A stretch of DNA of 12,241 bases, taken from contig DATJTV010000030.1 in the NCBI GenBank assembly GCA_035503055.1, forward strand, positions 1 to 12,241. Reading direction: 5' to 3'. The translations under genes and the position numbers were made by a program. Origin of the DNA: JAKAWQ01 sp035503055. Its GTDB lineage: Bacteria > Pseudomonadota > Alphaproteobacteria > Acetobacterales > Acetobacteraceae. Below the pieces are notes generated by a model. The model searched no databases, was not told where the DNA came from, and saw nothing but the letters and a program-made list of their open reading frames with translations. Below, one piece after another: positions 1 to 6,780 of the stretch; within the stretch, counting starts at the first letter, position 1, and every line of letters starts with the position of its first letter.

Positions 1-513
1 ATGATGTATGCGATCGTCGATGCGGCGAAGCTCGGCTTCGCGATCGTGCCGGACGAGGCGCGCGAGCTCGTGGCACTCGGCGAGCGGATCAAGGAAGCCG
101 CGGCCACGCAGCTTCCCGCCGTGCATCCGGAGAACCCCGAGATCCACACCGTGAACCAAACGCTGTTCGCGGGCCCGCTCGCCGCGACGGCGAACGGCAA
201 GACGGCGCGCAACACGGTCGTCATCTCGCCGGGAAGGCTCGATCGCTCGCCCTGCGGCACGGGAACCTCCGCGCGTTTGGCACTCCTTTCCGCGCGGGGC
301 GAGATCGCGCCGGGCGAGACGCTGGACCACGTCTCGATCATCGGCTCGCACTTCTTCGGGACCGTCGAGGAGACGACGCGGGCGGGAGACCTTCCCGCCG
401 TGGTCAACCGCATCTCCGGGCGCGGCTTCGTCACCGGCATCGCCCAATACGGGCTCGACCCTGCGGACCCCTACCCCGAGGGTTTCACCGTTCCGGACCT
501 CTGGGCCGGGTAG
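1..513 (+). CDS. Proline racemase / 4-hydroxyproline epimerase family protein, C-terminal half (5' end outside window)
   Basis: Enzymes of this family invert the alpha carbon of proline or hydroxyproline without a cofactor, using two cysteines. The 170 visible residues match the C-terminal half of a family about 330-345 residues long. The ATG at base 1 is therefore taken as an internal codon, with the true start upstream. The second catalytic motif DRSPCGTGTSA is intact: its Asp and Cys correspond to the proton-handling pair, and the following Gly-Thr to the carboxylate-binding loop. Cys rather than Thr at this position argues for a racemase/epimerase and against the trans-3-hydroxyproline dehydratase branch. 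The first motif, with the other Cys, lies outside the window, so proline racemase and 4-hydroxyproline epimerase cannot be separated. It ends 42 bases before the next gene on the same strand. Confidence 0.9.
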   Translation: MMYAIVDAAKLGFAIVPDEARELVALGERIKEAAATQLPAVHPENPEIHTVNQTLFAGPLAATANGKTARNTVVISPGRLDRSPCGTGTSARLALLSARGEIAPGETLDHVSIIGSHFFGTVEETTRAGDLPAVVNRISGRGFVTGIAQYGLDPADPYPEGFTVPDLWAG

Positions 514-555
514 CTCTTTACCTGGAGTCAACCGGCGCGGGCGATAAGCCCACCC

Positions 556-2445
556 ATGGACGACATCCGAGCCGAAAAATTCGCGCTCGCACTTTCTCAT
601 CATCGGGCCGGCCGCCATTCGGAGGCGGCCTCGGCCTGCCGCGCGATCCTCGCCGCCGACCCCGCGGACGCCGCCGCGCTCTACCTCTACGGCCTCGTCC
701 GCTTCGCGATGGGCGCGATCGAGGACGCGATCGGCCTGATGCGGAAGCTCGTCGCACTTCTCCCGGCCAACGCGCTCGGCCAGGCGGCGCTGGCGCGGCT
801 GCTGGCGCTCGCCGGCCGGCCCGGCGAGGCGCTCGCGCCCTACCGCGCCGCCGCCGCGCTCTCTCCGGGCGACGCCGAGCTTGCCGCCGGCCTTGCCAAC
901 GCCGAGCGCGCCGCCGGCGATCCCGAGGCGGCGATCGCCACCTGCCGCCAAGCGCTGCAACGAAGCCCGGACGACGCGGCGCTGCATGAGGCGCTCGCGC
1001 GCGCGCTCCTCGCGGCCGGGCAGAACGACGCCGCCATCGCGGCCCTCGCTCCGCTGCTGGAGCAGCCATCGCTGCCCGAAGCAGCGCGCGCCGAAGCGCT
1101 TTTCCTGCGCGGCGCGGCGCACAAATCACTCCAGGAATTCGCCCCCGCGATCGAAGATTTCCGCCGGGCGATCGAAGCCGCGCCGGCCCACGCCGCAGCC
1201 CATCTCGATCTCGGCAACGCGCTTGCCGCGATCGAGGGGGCGGACGAGGCGCGCCGGCATCTCGAGCGCGCGATCGAAATCGAGCCCGCGCTCAAGGAGG
1301 CACACGCGAGCCTCGGCTCGGTCCTGCTGCTCGCGGGCGAGGAGCGCGCAGCCGAGCAGGCGTTCGGACGCGCGCTCGCGCTCGATCCCGACATGGCGCT
1401 CGCGCACCAGAACCTCGCCGCCATCTGCGAAGCCACGGGACGGACCGCGCAAGCCTCCGCGCATCGCGCCGCCGCCTATCGCCGCCAGACGATCTTCGTC
1501 GAGCCTGCCGGACGGGAGCAATTGCGCGTCCTGCTGCTGACGAGCGCGGACGGCGGCAACGTGCCGACGAAGTATCTTTTCCCGCGCCGCCACTGCACGC
1601 TGATCAAATGGATCACGGCCTACGCGCCCCCGGGCCAGGAAAACGCGCTCCCGCCCTACGATCTCGCCTTCAACGGCATCGGCGATCCGGACGCGGCGCC
1701 GCCCGCACCCCTCGCCTGCCTCCGCGCACGGCGGCTCCTCAACCCGCCGGTGCAAATCCATCGCACCCGCCGCGATCTTCTTCCCGATCTCCTTGCGGGT
1801 ATCGAAACGATCGTCGTGCCGTCCGTCCGGCGCGTCGCAGGCGCGCTTCCCTCCGGCCTTCGCCTGCCCGTCCTGCTGCGGCGCGCGGGATCGCACGGCG
1901 GGCAGGGCGTCCGGCTCATCACCTCCGAGGAAGCTCTCGCCGCGTCATGGCCCGCTCGCGAGGAGACGCTCTATCTCACCGCATTCCACGCGTTCCGCTC
2001 GGCGGACGGGCAGCATCGCAAATACCGGATGATCTTCGTCGACCGGCGCCCGTATCCCTATCACCTCGCCATCGCGTCGCACTGGCTTGTCCATCATGCG
2101 ACCGCGGGAATGGAGGCGGATCCCGCCAAGCGCGCGGAGGAGCACCGCTTCCTCGAGGACCCCGAAGGCGCGATCGGCGCCGCGGCAATGGACGGGATCC
2201 GCCGGATCGGCGAACGCCTCGATCTCGATTTCGCCGGCGTCGATTTCTCGGTCCTGCCCGACGGGCGCGCGCTGGTCTTCGAGGCGAACGCGACAATGCT
2301 GGTCCACCCCGAGGACGAAACCGGCCCCCTGGCCTACCGGAACCCGGCTGTGTGGCGAATCCTGAAGGCATTCGACATTACGACCAGGGGGCTTTGCCCC
2401 CTGGGACCCCCAGCAAAGGCGGAGCCTTTGCAATCCATTCCCTAG
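556..2445 (+). CDS. TPR-repeat protein with C-terminal ATP-grasp-like domain
   Basis: This is a 629-residue soluble protein with no signal peptide or membrane segment. Residues about 5-310 are a run of roughly nine tetratricopeptide repeats, seen as alternating A-x-x-Y/L-G and A-hydrophobic-x-P periodicity. Residues about 320-608 look like an ATP-grasp fold of the RimK/glutathione synthetase type. Supporting motifs are a LLNPP strand-loop, a glycine-rich loop GSHGGQGVR (445-453) after LLRR, KYRMIFV, and a terminal GVDFSVLPDGRALVFEAN in which Glu576 and Asn578 fit the magnesium-binding E-x-N. The domain is expected to ligate a carboxylate to an amine with ATP, but the substrate is unknown. The ATG at 556 has no strong Shine-Dalgarno sequence. 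A TTTACC at 517-522 could be a -35, but no good -10 follows. Residues 610-629 are encoded by a dispersed repeat and are probably not part of the fold. The fold call is by motif only. Confidence 0.82.
   Translation: MDDIRAEKFALALSHHRAGRHSEAASACRAILAADPADAAALYLYGLVRFAMGAIEDAIGLMRKLVALLPANALGQAALARLLALAGRPGEALAPYRAAAALSPGDAELAAGLANAERAAGDPEAAIATCRQALQRSPDDAALHEALARALLAAGQNDAAIAALAPLLEQPSLPEAARAEALFLRGAAHKSLQEFAPAIEDFRRAIEAAPAHAAAHLDLGNALAAIEGADEARRHLERAIEIEPALKEAHASLGSVLLLAGEERAAEQAFGRALALDPDMALAHQNLAAICEATGRTAQASAHRAAAYRRQTIFVEPAGREQLRVLLLTSADGGNVPTKYLFPRRHCTLIKWITAYAPPGQENALPPYDLAFNGIGDPDAAPPAPLACLRARRLLNPPVQIHRTRRDLLPDLLAGIETIVVPSVRRVAGALPSGLRLPVLLRRAGSHGGQGVRLITSEEALAASWPAREETLYLTAFHAFRSADGQHRKYRMIFVDRRPYPYHLAIASHWLVHHATAGMEADPAKRAEEHRFLEDPEGAIGAAAMDGIRRIGERLDLDFAGVDFSVLPDGRALVFEANATMLVHPEDETGPLAYRNPAVWRILKAFDITTRGLCPLGPPAKAEPLQSIP
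2384..2430. repeat. Two-hairpin GC-rich dispersed repeat overlapping the end of the TPR/ATP-grasp gene
   Basis: There are two perfect hairpins. The first pairs 2384-2392 with 2396-2404 (9 bp stem, TTT loop). The second pairs 2414-2420 with 2424-2430 (7 bp stem, GGA loop). Both lie inside the reading frame ending at 2445. The pattern of a GC-rich stem followed by a CAAAGGC/GCCTTTG stem resembles interspersed repeats I recall from Acetobacteraceae genomes; that identification is from memory. The hairpins are read directly from the sequence. Confidence 0.75.
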
Positions 2446-2446
2446 A

Positions 2447-2489
2447 GCGTGATCGCCGAAGGTGGAATCACCGAAGGCGTGAATCACGC
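2447..2489. repeat. Imperfect palindrome beginning TAGAGCGTGAT, intergenic
   Basis: The outer stem GCGTGAT (2447-2453) pairs with ATCACGC (2483-2489). Inside it CGCC (2454-2457) pairs with GGCG (2476-2479), and GGTG (2461-2464) with CACC (2469-2472), closing a GAAT loop. GAA/GAA internal bulges and a TGA bulge interrupt the stem. It starts right at the stop codon of the TPR/ATP-grasp gene and shares its head (CTAGAGCG) with the next palindrome. It is probably a REP-like dispersed element and could protect the 3' end of the transcript. Confidence 0.65.
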
Positions 2490-2504
2490 GGGAAAACAAA
2501 GACC

Positions 2505-2546
2505 TAGAGCGGGATGCGTGAGCCGAAGCGAACGCATCCCGCTCTA
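2505..2546. repeat. Perfect 15-bp inverted repeat; REP-like element and possible terminator for the minus-strand gene
   Basis: Left arm 2505-2519 (TAGAGCGGGATGCGT) is the exact reverse complement of 2532-2546, with a 12-base loop. Read on the minus strand, the stem is followed by GGTCTTTGTTTTCC (2504-2491). This T-rich run could make it an intrinsic terminator for the lipoprotein gene ending at 2614. On the plus strand it is followed by AAAAG, so it has no U-tract in that direction. The TAGAGC...GCTCTA ends suggest a dispersed palindromic family. Confidence 0.75.
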
Positions 2547-2560
2547 AAAGGTTCGGGGGT

Positions 2561-2605
2561 CTGGGGCCTCAAGGCACCAGCTTGGTTGCAAGGGGCAGAG
2601 CCCCT
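2561..2605. repeat. Second two-hairpin GC-rich repeat, inverted relative to the first
   Basis: CTGG (2561-2564) pairs with CCAG (2577-2580), with an inner GCC/GGC pair. AGGGGC (2591-2596) then pairs with GCCCCT (2600-2605) around an AGA loop. On the minus strand the latter reads CCAGGGGCTCTGCCCC, which resembles the CCAGGGGGCTTTGCCCCC of the element at 2384. The two elements therefore appear to be related copies in opposite orientation, flanking the two TAGAGC palindromes. It lies just beyond the stop of the minus-strand gene. Confidence 0.6.
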
Positions 2606-2613
2606 GGCTGGCC

Positions 2614-4050
2614 TCATCCTCCGCTGAAGGCGTACCCGCCTCCGCGCGGGTCGGTCGCCGCCGCGCAGGAATCGGCATGGCCGGGCAAAAAGCGGCTGCA
2701 CGCGATCGCCTGTGCGCGCCCCGGCTCCGGCACCGGCTCGGGCATCGGCGTCTTCGCCCGCAGCGTGTTCGCGATCCCGACCGCCACCGCGAGCGCGGCC
2801 CGGTTCTGGCCGGACCCCGCGACCGCGGCGCGGAAGGCATGGATGCTCCGGTTCCAGGCAATCCCGGCCGCGAGGAGCGGCGGCGGCCCGGTGCCAGGCG
2901 CGGCGGCGAGCAGGATGCCGGTACCGGGCGCGATCCGGCCGGTGCCGAAAAGGTTGTTCATCGTCACGGCGCAGGCGACCGCGTTGCCCTGCGCATCAAG
3001 CGTGGCGAAGGCTGCCGACGCGGGTAGCGGCGGCAGGCGTGCCGCCGGCAGGTTCTTCTCCGCGAGCAGCGTCGTCGCGTCGCCGCGCGAAGCTCGCCAC
3101 GCCGCCGCGATCGACGCGGCGTACGCCGCCGCGCCCTGAACGTCGGACGGGTCCTGCCAGAGATCCTCGAATGCGGCAGCCGCCGCGAGCCCGCCGTCGG
3201 CCGGCGGTGGCAGGAACGAAGCCCAGTTGTTCCCCGCCTGGACGGTGATGGGTGTAGCGAGGGCCGGCACCGCGCGCGTGAGATCGGCAAGGCTGAAGCC
3301 GCCGCCCGCCTGGGTTGCGGCGGCCGCGATCTGCTGTCCGAGCGGCCCGGCGTAGAAGTCGGTGATGCCGTTGAGCCGGAGCTCCGACAGGGTCGCGGAG
3401 AGGTCCGGCTGGATGAGTTGCTGGCCCGCGACGAGCGGTGCGCCCGAGGGTCCGGCGAACACCGCCCGCGCGGCGGGATCGGCGAGCAGCGGGCCGCCCA
3501 CGGCCTGAAGGTCCTGGGCGAGCGCCGTGGAGACCGGCACGCCGAGCCGCGCCATCGCCTGGGCATTGCCGATCAGCTGCTCGATCGGCAGCCGCCCGTA
3601 GCGCGCGTGCAGAAGATAGAGCCCGCGCGCCAGCATCGGCACAGCGGCCGGCCGGTCTCCCGCGAGCCCGCCGGCGGGGGCGGCCGGTAGAAACAGAATC
3701 GCCTCCGGCGCGCCATGGTCGGGCCCGGAGGTTGCCGGGTCGTAGGCGAGGCAGGCGCCGCCCCCACCCAGCCCCGCACGCGAGGGCAGGGTCACGGCGA
3801 GCGCGAAGCCAAGCGCCACGGCGGCGTCCGCCGCATCGCCGCCCTCGGCGAGCACCTCCCGCGCGACCTGGCCCGCGAGCGGCTCGGGCGAGACGACGCT
3901 GCCGATGAAGGGCGGCGGCCGGTTCGCGTGCGGCGCCGGCTTGCCGGGTCCGCCGCAGCCCGCGAGCGCCAGCGCGACCACGACGCTAAGCGCACGCCGC
4001 GCGCCGATCTCCGTGAACCGCTGCACCGCGGCCAGGATGCTGCTTCGCAC
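2614..4050 (-). CDS. Gamma-glutamyltranspeptidase-like lipoprotein with degenerate active site
   Basis: The overall fold follows gamma-glutamyltranspeptidase: GSVVSPEPLAGQVAREVLAE and GLGGGG near the N-terminus, LDAQGNAVACAVTMNN with FGTG at about 351-371, and a DPRGGG tail. The GTG at 4050 gives 478 residues, an RR-containing n-region, a hydrophobic core and the lipobox LAGC (Cys32), so it is probably exported and lipid-anchored. TTG 4053 and GTG 4026 are other possible starts; longer versions would run into the upstream methyltransferase gene. Catalytic residues known from E. coli Ggt are mostly lost: Arg114 becomes Leu121, the TTH of catalytic Thr391 becomes SAA (Ser345), the SSM pair becomes AAG, and GSPGGSR becomes GSGQNR. 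It may be a pseudoenzyme or have a different substrate. It lies about 95 bases after the methyltransferase gene, on the same strand. Confidence 0.8.
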   Translation of the reverse strand: MRSSILAAVQRFTEIGARRALSVVVALALAGCGGPGKPAPHANRPPPFIGSVVSPEPLAGQVAREVLAEGGDAADAAVALGFALAVTLPSRAGLGGGGACLAYDPATSGPDHGAPEAILFLPAAPAGGLAGDRPAAVPMLARGLYLLHARYGRLPIEQLIGNAQAMARLGVPVSTALAQDLQAVGGPLLADPAARAVFAGPSGAPLVAGQQLIQPDLSATLSELRLNGITDFYAGPLGQQIAAAATQAGGGFSLADLTRAVPALATPITVQAGNNWASFLPPPADGGLAAAAAFEDLWQDPSDVQGAAAYAASIAAAWRASRGDATTLLAEKNLPAARLPPLPASAAFATLDAQGNAVACAVTMNNLFGTGRIAPGTGILLAAAPGTGPPPLLAAGIAWNRSIHAFRAAVAGSGQNRAALAVAVGIANTLRAKTPMPEPVPEPGRAQAIACSRFLPGHADSCAAATDPRGGGYAFSGG

Positions 4051-4132
4051 CAACTTGATCGTGTTTCCGCTAGAGGCCGTTCGCCATAGACGGCTTCGCG
4101 GCGAGCGGCAACGCCTGGTGGCATGGCTCGGG

Positions 4133-4153
4133 GTCAAAAAACATGTCAAAAAA
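4133..4153. repeat. Direct repeat of GTCAAAAAA at the end of the methyltransferase gene
   Basis: GTCAAAAAA occurs at 4133-4141 and again at 4145-4153, 12 bases apart. On the minus strand this gives two TTTTTTGAC runs, one overlapping the RlmI stop codon. A short GCTG/CAGC stem precedes the first T-run, so a weak terminator is possible. The same bases include a perfect TTGACA at 4149-4144, but I see no matching -10 at 16-18 bases. The rest of the 95-base gap to the next gene shows nothing recognisable. Confidence 0.4.
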
Positions 4154-5333
4154 GCTGGAGCAGCAACGTTTTGAGATAGGCGCTCTCCGGGAGGTGCGGG
4201 TGGACGGGGTGGTCCGGCCCGTTGCCGCGCGCGCAGAGGGTGCGGCCTTCGCGGCCGGCGCGCGCCAGCCCGTGCGCGACCGCGGCGGCGAACGCGTCGG
4301 GCGGCGCGTGGTGGCTGCACGATGCGGCGAAGAGGAAGCCGCCGGGCGCCACGAGCGCGGCCGCCATCCGCGCCATCCGCGCATAGCCACGCAGCCCGGC
4401 CGCCTGGTCCTTCCGGCTTGGGATGAAGGGCGGCGGATCGGCGATCACAATGTCGAATTGCGCCCCGGAGGCCGCAAGCTCGCCCATCGCGACGAACGCG
4501 TCCTCGCGCTTTATCTCCACCGCGAGCCCGTTCCGTTCGGCGGCGGCGCGCGCCAGCGCGAGTGCGGCGGCGCTGCTATCCACCAGCAGCGCATGCTCTG
4601 CCCCGGCCGCCGCCGCCCGCAGGCCGAACCCGCCGGTGTGGCAAAAGAGGTCGAGCACCCGCGCCCCGTGCGCGAGGGCGGCGATCTGGTCGCGGTTCTC
4701 CTTCTGGTCGTAGAACCAGCCGGTCTTCTGGCCTGACTGCGGATCGACGGGAAAGACGAGCCCGCCTTCCTCGACCACGATCTCCTGGGCGAGCGCACCC
4801 GCGAGCAGCCGGACCTCGGCGGCCAACCCCTCGAGCCCGCGCATCCCCGAATCGTTCCGCGCCAGCACGCCGGAGAGCGGCAGCAGCGCCTCGAGCGCGG
4901 CCGTGATCTCGGGCAGCAGCCGGTCCATCCCCGCGGTGTTCGCCTGCACGACGGCGAGTGGGCCGAACCGGTCGATGACGAGGCCCGGCAGCCGGTCCGC
5001 CTCGGCGTGCACCAGGCGATGGAAGGGCGTGGTGAAGAAGCGTGCCCTGAGGCTCGCCGCCTCGGCGAGCCGGAGCCTGATCCACGCGGCGTCGATCTCC
5101 GCCGCCGGGTCATGATCGAGCTGGCGGGCGGCGATCAGGCTGTGCGGGTTGTAGAAGCAGGTCCCGAACCGGACGCCGTCGTCCCCCTCGAGCCGCACCA
5201 GGCCGCCGGCCGGCAGCGCCCGAAGCTCCGGGCGCATCGCGATCTCGTTGCTGAAGGCCCAGGGGTAGCCGGCCTTGAGGCGGCGGTCCGCCCCGGGCCG
5301 GAGGCGGATCAGCGGCCGCGCCTCGATGTCCAT
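4146..5333 (-). CDS. rlmI: 23S rRNA (cytosine-C5)-methyltransferase RlmI
   Basis: RlmI transfers a methyl group from S-adenosylmethionine to C5 of a conserved 23S rRNA cytosine (C1962 in E. coli). The 395-residue length matches the family. Residues 1-75 form the N-terminal PUA RNA-binding domain (LRLRPGADRRLKAGYPWAFSNEI region). GQKTGWFYDQKENR (201-214) is the family signature before the Rossmann fold. The SAM-binding motif is LDLFCHTGGFG (228-238), motif IV is DPPPF (299-303), and ASCS (337-340) carries the likely nucleophile Cys339. The end (DHPV, then ESAYLKTLLLQL) is typical of RlmI. The ATG at 5333 lies 12 bases after the EamA gene stop, so they are probably co-transcribed. There is no clear Shine-Dalgarno sequence. 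This is a housekeeping gene with nothing missing. Confidence 0.93.
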   Translation of the reverse strand: MDIEARPLIRLRPGADRRLKAGYPWAFSNEIAMRPELRALPAGGLVRLEGDDGVRFGTCFYNPHSLIAARQLDHDPAAEIDAAWIRLRLAEAASLRARFFTTPFHRLVHAEADRLPGLVIDRFGPLAVVQANTAGMDRLLPEITAALEALLPLSGVLARNDSGMRGLEGLAAEVRLLAGALAQEIVVEEGGLVFPVDPQSGQKTGWFYDQKENRDQIAALAHGARVLDLFCHTGGFGLRAAAAGAEHALLVDSSAAALALARAAAERNGLAVEIKREDAFVAMGELAASGAQFDIVIADPPPFIPSRKDQAAGLRGYARMARMAAALVAPGGFLFAASCSHHAPPDAFAAAVAHGLARAGREGRTLCARGNGPDHPVHPHLPESAYLKTLLLQLF

Positions 5334-5345
5334 GGGGCGCGTTAT

Positions 5346-6242
5346 CTAACCCCTGGCCGCCAGCGCAACCCCGCCGATCGTCAGCGCGAGGGCGAGGAGC
5401 TGCGCGAGCCCGATCCTCTCGCCGAGCAGCAGCCCGGAACTGAACACGCCGACCACGGGCACGAGCAGCGTCGCACTCGTCGCGACCGAGGCCGGCAGCA
5501 GCTTCAGCGCGTGGAACCAGCAGAGATAGGCGAGCACGAGGGCGACGAAGGCCGTGTAGGCGAGCGCCAGCCACTCCAGCGTCCCGAGCGCGGCGAAGTC
5601 GGGGTGCTCGAAGAGGAGTGCCAGCACGGCGATCGGCGCGACGCCGAGCAGGATCTGCCACCCCACCGCGGCGAAGGGCGGCAGCGTGAGCGGCGCGCGC
5701 TTGGTCACCACCGAGCCGAGCGCGAACATCACGGAAGCGGCGAGCGCCGTCGCCACCCCCGGCAGCCCGCCGGGCGGGATCACTGTCGCCCCGCCGCCGA
5801 GCACGGCGGCGACGCCACCGATCCCGAGCGCGAGCCCCGCCACGTGCATCGGCCGCGGCCGCTCGCCCAAGAGTGGCCAAGCGAAGCACATCGCCCACAC
5901 CGGCATCGTGTAGGTGATGATCACCGCGGTCGAGGCGGGCAGCCAGACCAGCGACAGCGAGACGAAGCCGAGCCACGAGGTGTAGTTGAGCAGCGCGGCG
6001 AGCATGAGGCGCGGCCACTGGCCGGGCGGCGGCATCAGCCGCTCGCCGCGCAGCGCGGCCACCGCCATGACCGCGACACCGCCGGCGGCGGCGCTCGCCG
6101 TACGCATCGAGAAGGGCGGCAGGTGCTCGATCACGAGCTTTACCGCCGGCCAATTGAGGCCCCACGCGATTACCGTGAAGAGGAGCAGCGAGAGCCCCTC
6201 GACCCGCCCTGCGCGCCCCGTCCGCTCGACCCTAGCGGACAT
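5346..6242 (-). CDS. EamA/DMT-superfamily transporter (10 membrane segments)
   Basis: This is an inner-membrane drug/metabolite transporter of the EamA type, a family that usually exports amino acids or other small metabolites. The 298 residues show about ten hydrophobic segments in two repeated halves. The first begins at about residue 15 (LLLFTVIAWGLNWPAVKLV) and the second at about 160 (ALAASVMFALGSVVTKRAPL). A polar loop with GERPRP follows TM4, and the end is LLLGERIGLAQLLALALTIGGV, a hallmark of the family's last two helices. The substrate cannot be told from sequence. Its ATG overlaps the upstream lipoprotein gene by 11 bases, so translation is probably coupled. RlmI follows 12 bases later. 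Confidence 0.92.
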   Translation of the reverse strand: MSARVERTGRAGRVEGLSLLLFTVIAWGLNWPAVKLVIEHLPPFSMRTASAAAGGVAVMAVAALRGERLMPPPGQWPRLMLAALLNYTSWLGFVSLSLVWLPASTAVIITYTMPVWAMCFAWPLLGERPRPMHVAGLALGIGGVAAVLGGGATVIPPGGLPGVATALAASVMFALGSVVTKRAPLTLPPFAAVGWQILLGVAPIAVLALLFEHPDFAALGTLEWLALAYTAFVALVLAYLCWFHALKLLPASVATSATLLVPVVGVFSSGLLLGERIGLAQLLALALTIGGVALAARG

Positions 6243-6702
6243 AGACCTCGACGAGCTGATGGTCGGTCGTGGGATCGGTCCGCGCCGCGAGCAGCAGCCG
6301 CTCGGGCGGCACGCCCATCCGCTCGATCGCCTGCATCACCGACCGCGCGGCATCGGCCGCCGCGGCGGCCGCCGCCGCCTGCGAGGCCGGCGCGCCGGTC
6401 GCCGGCGCCACCCCTACCACGGCGAAGACGACGTCGGGCTTCACCTTCTCCGCCGCCAGGATCGCCTGGCGCAGCGGGTCCAGGTAGTCGGCCGATGGGC
6501 TGTCGAAGCGGATCGTCGCGAGCGGCGGCGGCCCGGGCCAGGGCGGCGGCTTGGGCGCGGCAGGCGGCTTGGGCGGCACCGGCGGGCGATAGGCGGCGGC
6601 CCCAAAGGTCCGCTGGTCGGGAAGCGCGCACCCGCCAAGCCATGCCGTGCCGGCAAGCGCACCGAGCGTGCCGAGCGCGCGGCGGCGCGAGGTCACGGAC
6701 AT
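6232..6702 (-). CDS. Putative lipoprotein with degenerate OmpA-like C-terminal domain
   Basis: This 156-residue protein has an n-region with three arginines (SRRRAL), a hydrophobic core and a lipobox LGGC (Cys25), so it should be a membrane-anchored periplasmic lipoprotein. Residues 38-60 form a proline-rich linker. Residues 61-156 follow the order of an OmpA-like domain: TIRFDSPSADY strand, VVFAVVGVAPATG, an alanine-rich helix, then GVPPERLLLAART and LVEVYVR in place of GVPxxRxxxxG and RRVEI. The Asp and Arg that hold peptidoglycan in typical OmpA domains are not recognisable, so cell-wall binding is uncertain. Start choice is firm: AAGGAGG lies 7 bases before the ATG at 6702. It is the first gene of the minus-strand group and diverges from the hydrolase gene. 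The domain call is tentative; a plain Acetobacteraceae-type hypothetical lipoprotein is the alternative. Confidence 0.7.
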   Translation of the reverse strand: MSVTSRRRALGTLGALAGTAWLGGCALPDQRTFGAAAYRPPVPPKPPAAPKPPPWPGPPPLATIRFDSPSADYLDPLRQAILAAEKVKPDVVFAVVGVAPATGAPASQAAAAAAAADAARSVMQAIERMGVPPERLLLAARTDPTTDHQLVEVYVR

Positions 6703-6709
6703 GGCGATG

Positions 6710-6716
6710 CCTCCTT
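6710..6716 (-). promoter_or_regulatory. Strong Shine-Dalgarno of the OmpA-like lipoprotein gene
   Basis: On the minus strand this reads AAGGAGG, 7 bases before the ATG at 6702. It fixes that start. Confidence 0.8.
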
Positions 6717-6729
6717 CCCCGGCCGAGGC

Positions 6730-6758
6730 TTGCAGGAAGCGGTCCGGCGGGCAAGATG
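6730..6758 (+). promoter_or_regulatory. Possible sigma-70-type promoter for the hydrolase gene
   Basis: TTGCAG (6730-6735) is followed 17 bases later by AAGATG (6753-6758), 27 bases before the GTG start. The -10 is poor and the region is short, so this is only a candidate. The whole divergent gap is 83 bases, and both ribosome binding sites occupy its ends. Confidence 0.22.
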
Positions 6759-6774
6759 CGCCCGGCCAGGGCGG

Positions 6775-6780
6775 AAGGAG
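6775..6780 (+). promoter_or_regulatory. Shine-Dalgarno that selects the GTG start of the hydrolase
   Basis: AAGGAG lies 5 bases before the GTG at 6786. The in-frame ATG at 6756 has no comparable site, and family homology begins after residue 7 of the GTG version. Confidence 0.8.

Noticed and set aside
1126..1896. 256-residue minus-strand open frame within the TPR/ATP-grasp gene
   Set aside because: The plus-strand protein shows TPR periodicity and ATP-grasp motifs throughout this span; the reverse frame shows none.
4144..4149. Perfect TTGACA -35 box on the minus strand before the transpeptidase-like gene
   Set aside because: No acceptable -10 lies 16-18 bases downstream, and the hexamer overlaps the rlmI stop within a T-run direct repeat, so chance is likely.
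4051..4320. 90-residue N-terminal extension of the transpeptidase-like protein back to an ATG at 4320
   Set aside because: It overlaps the end of rlmI by 175 bases, is Arg/Pro-rich, and would bury the lipoprotein signal peptide in the interior of the protein.
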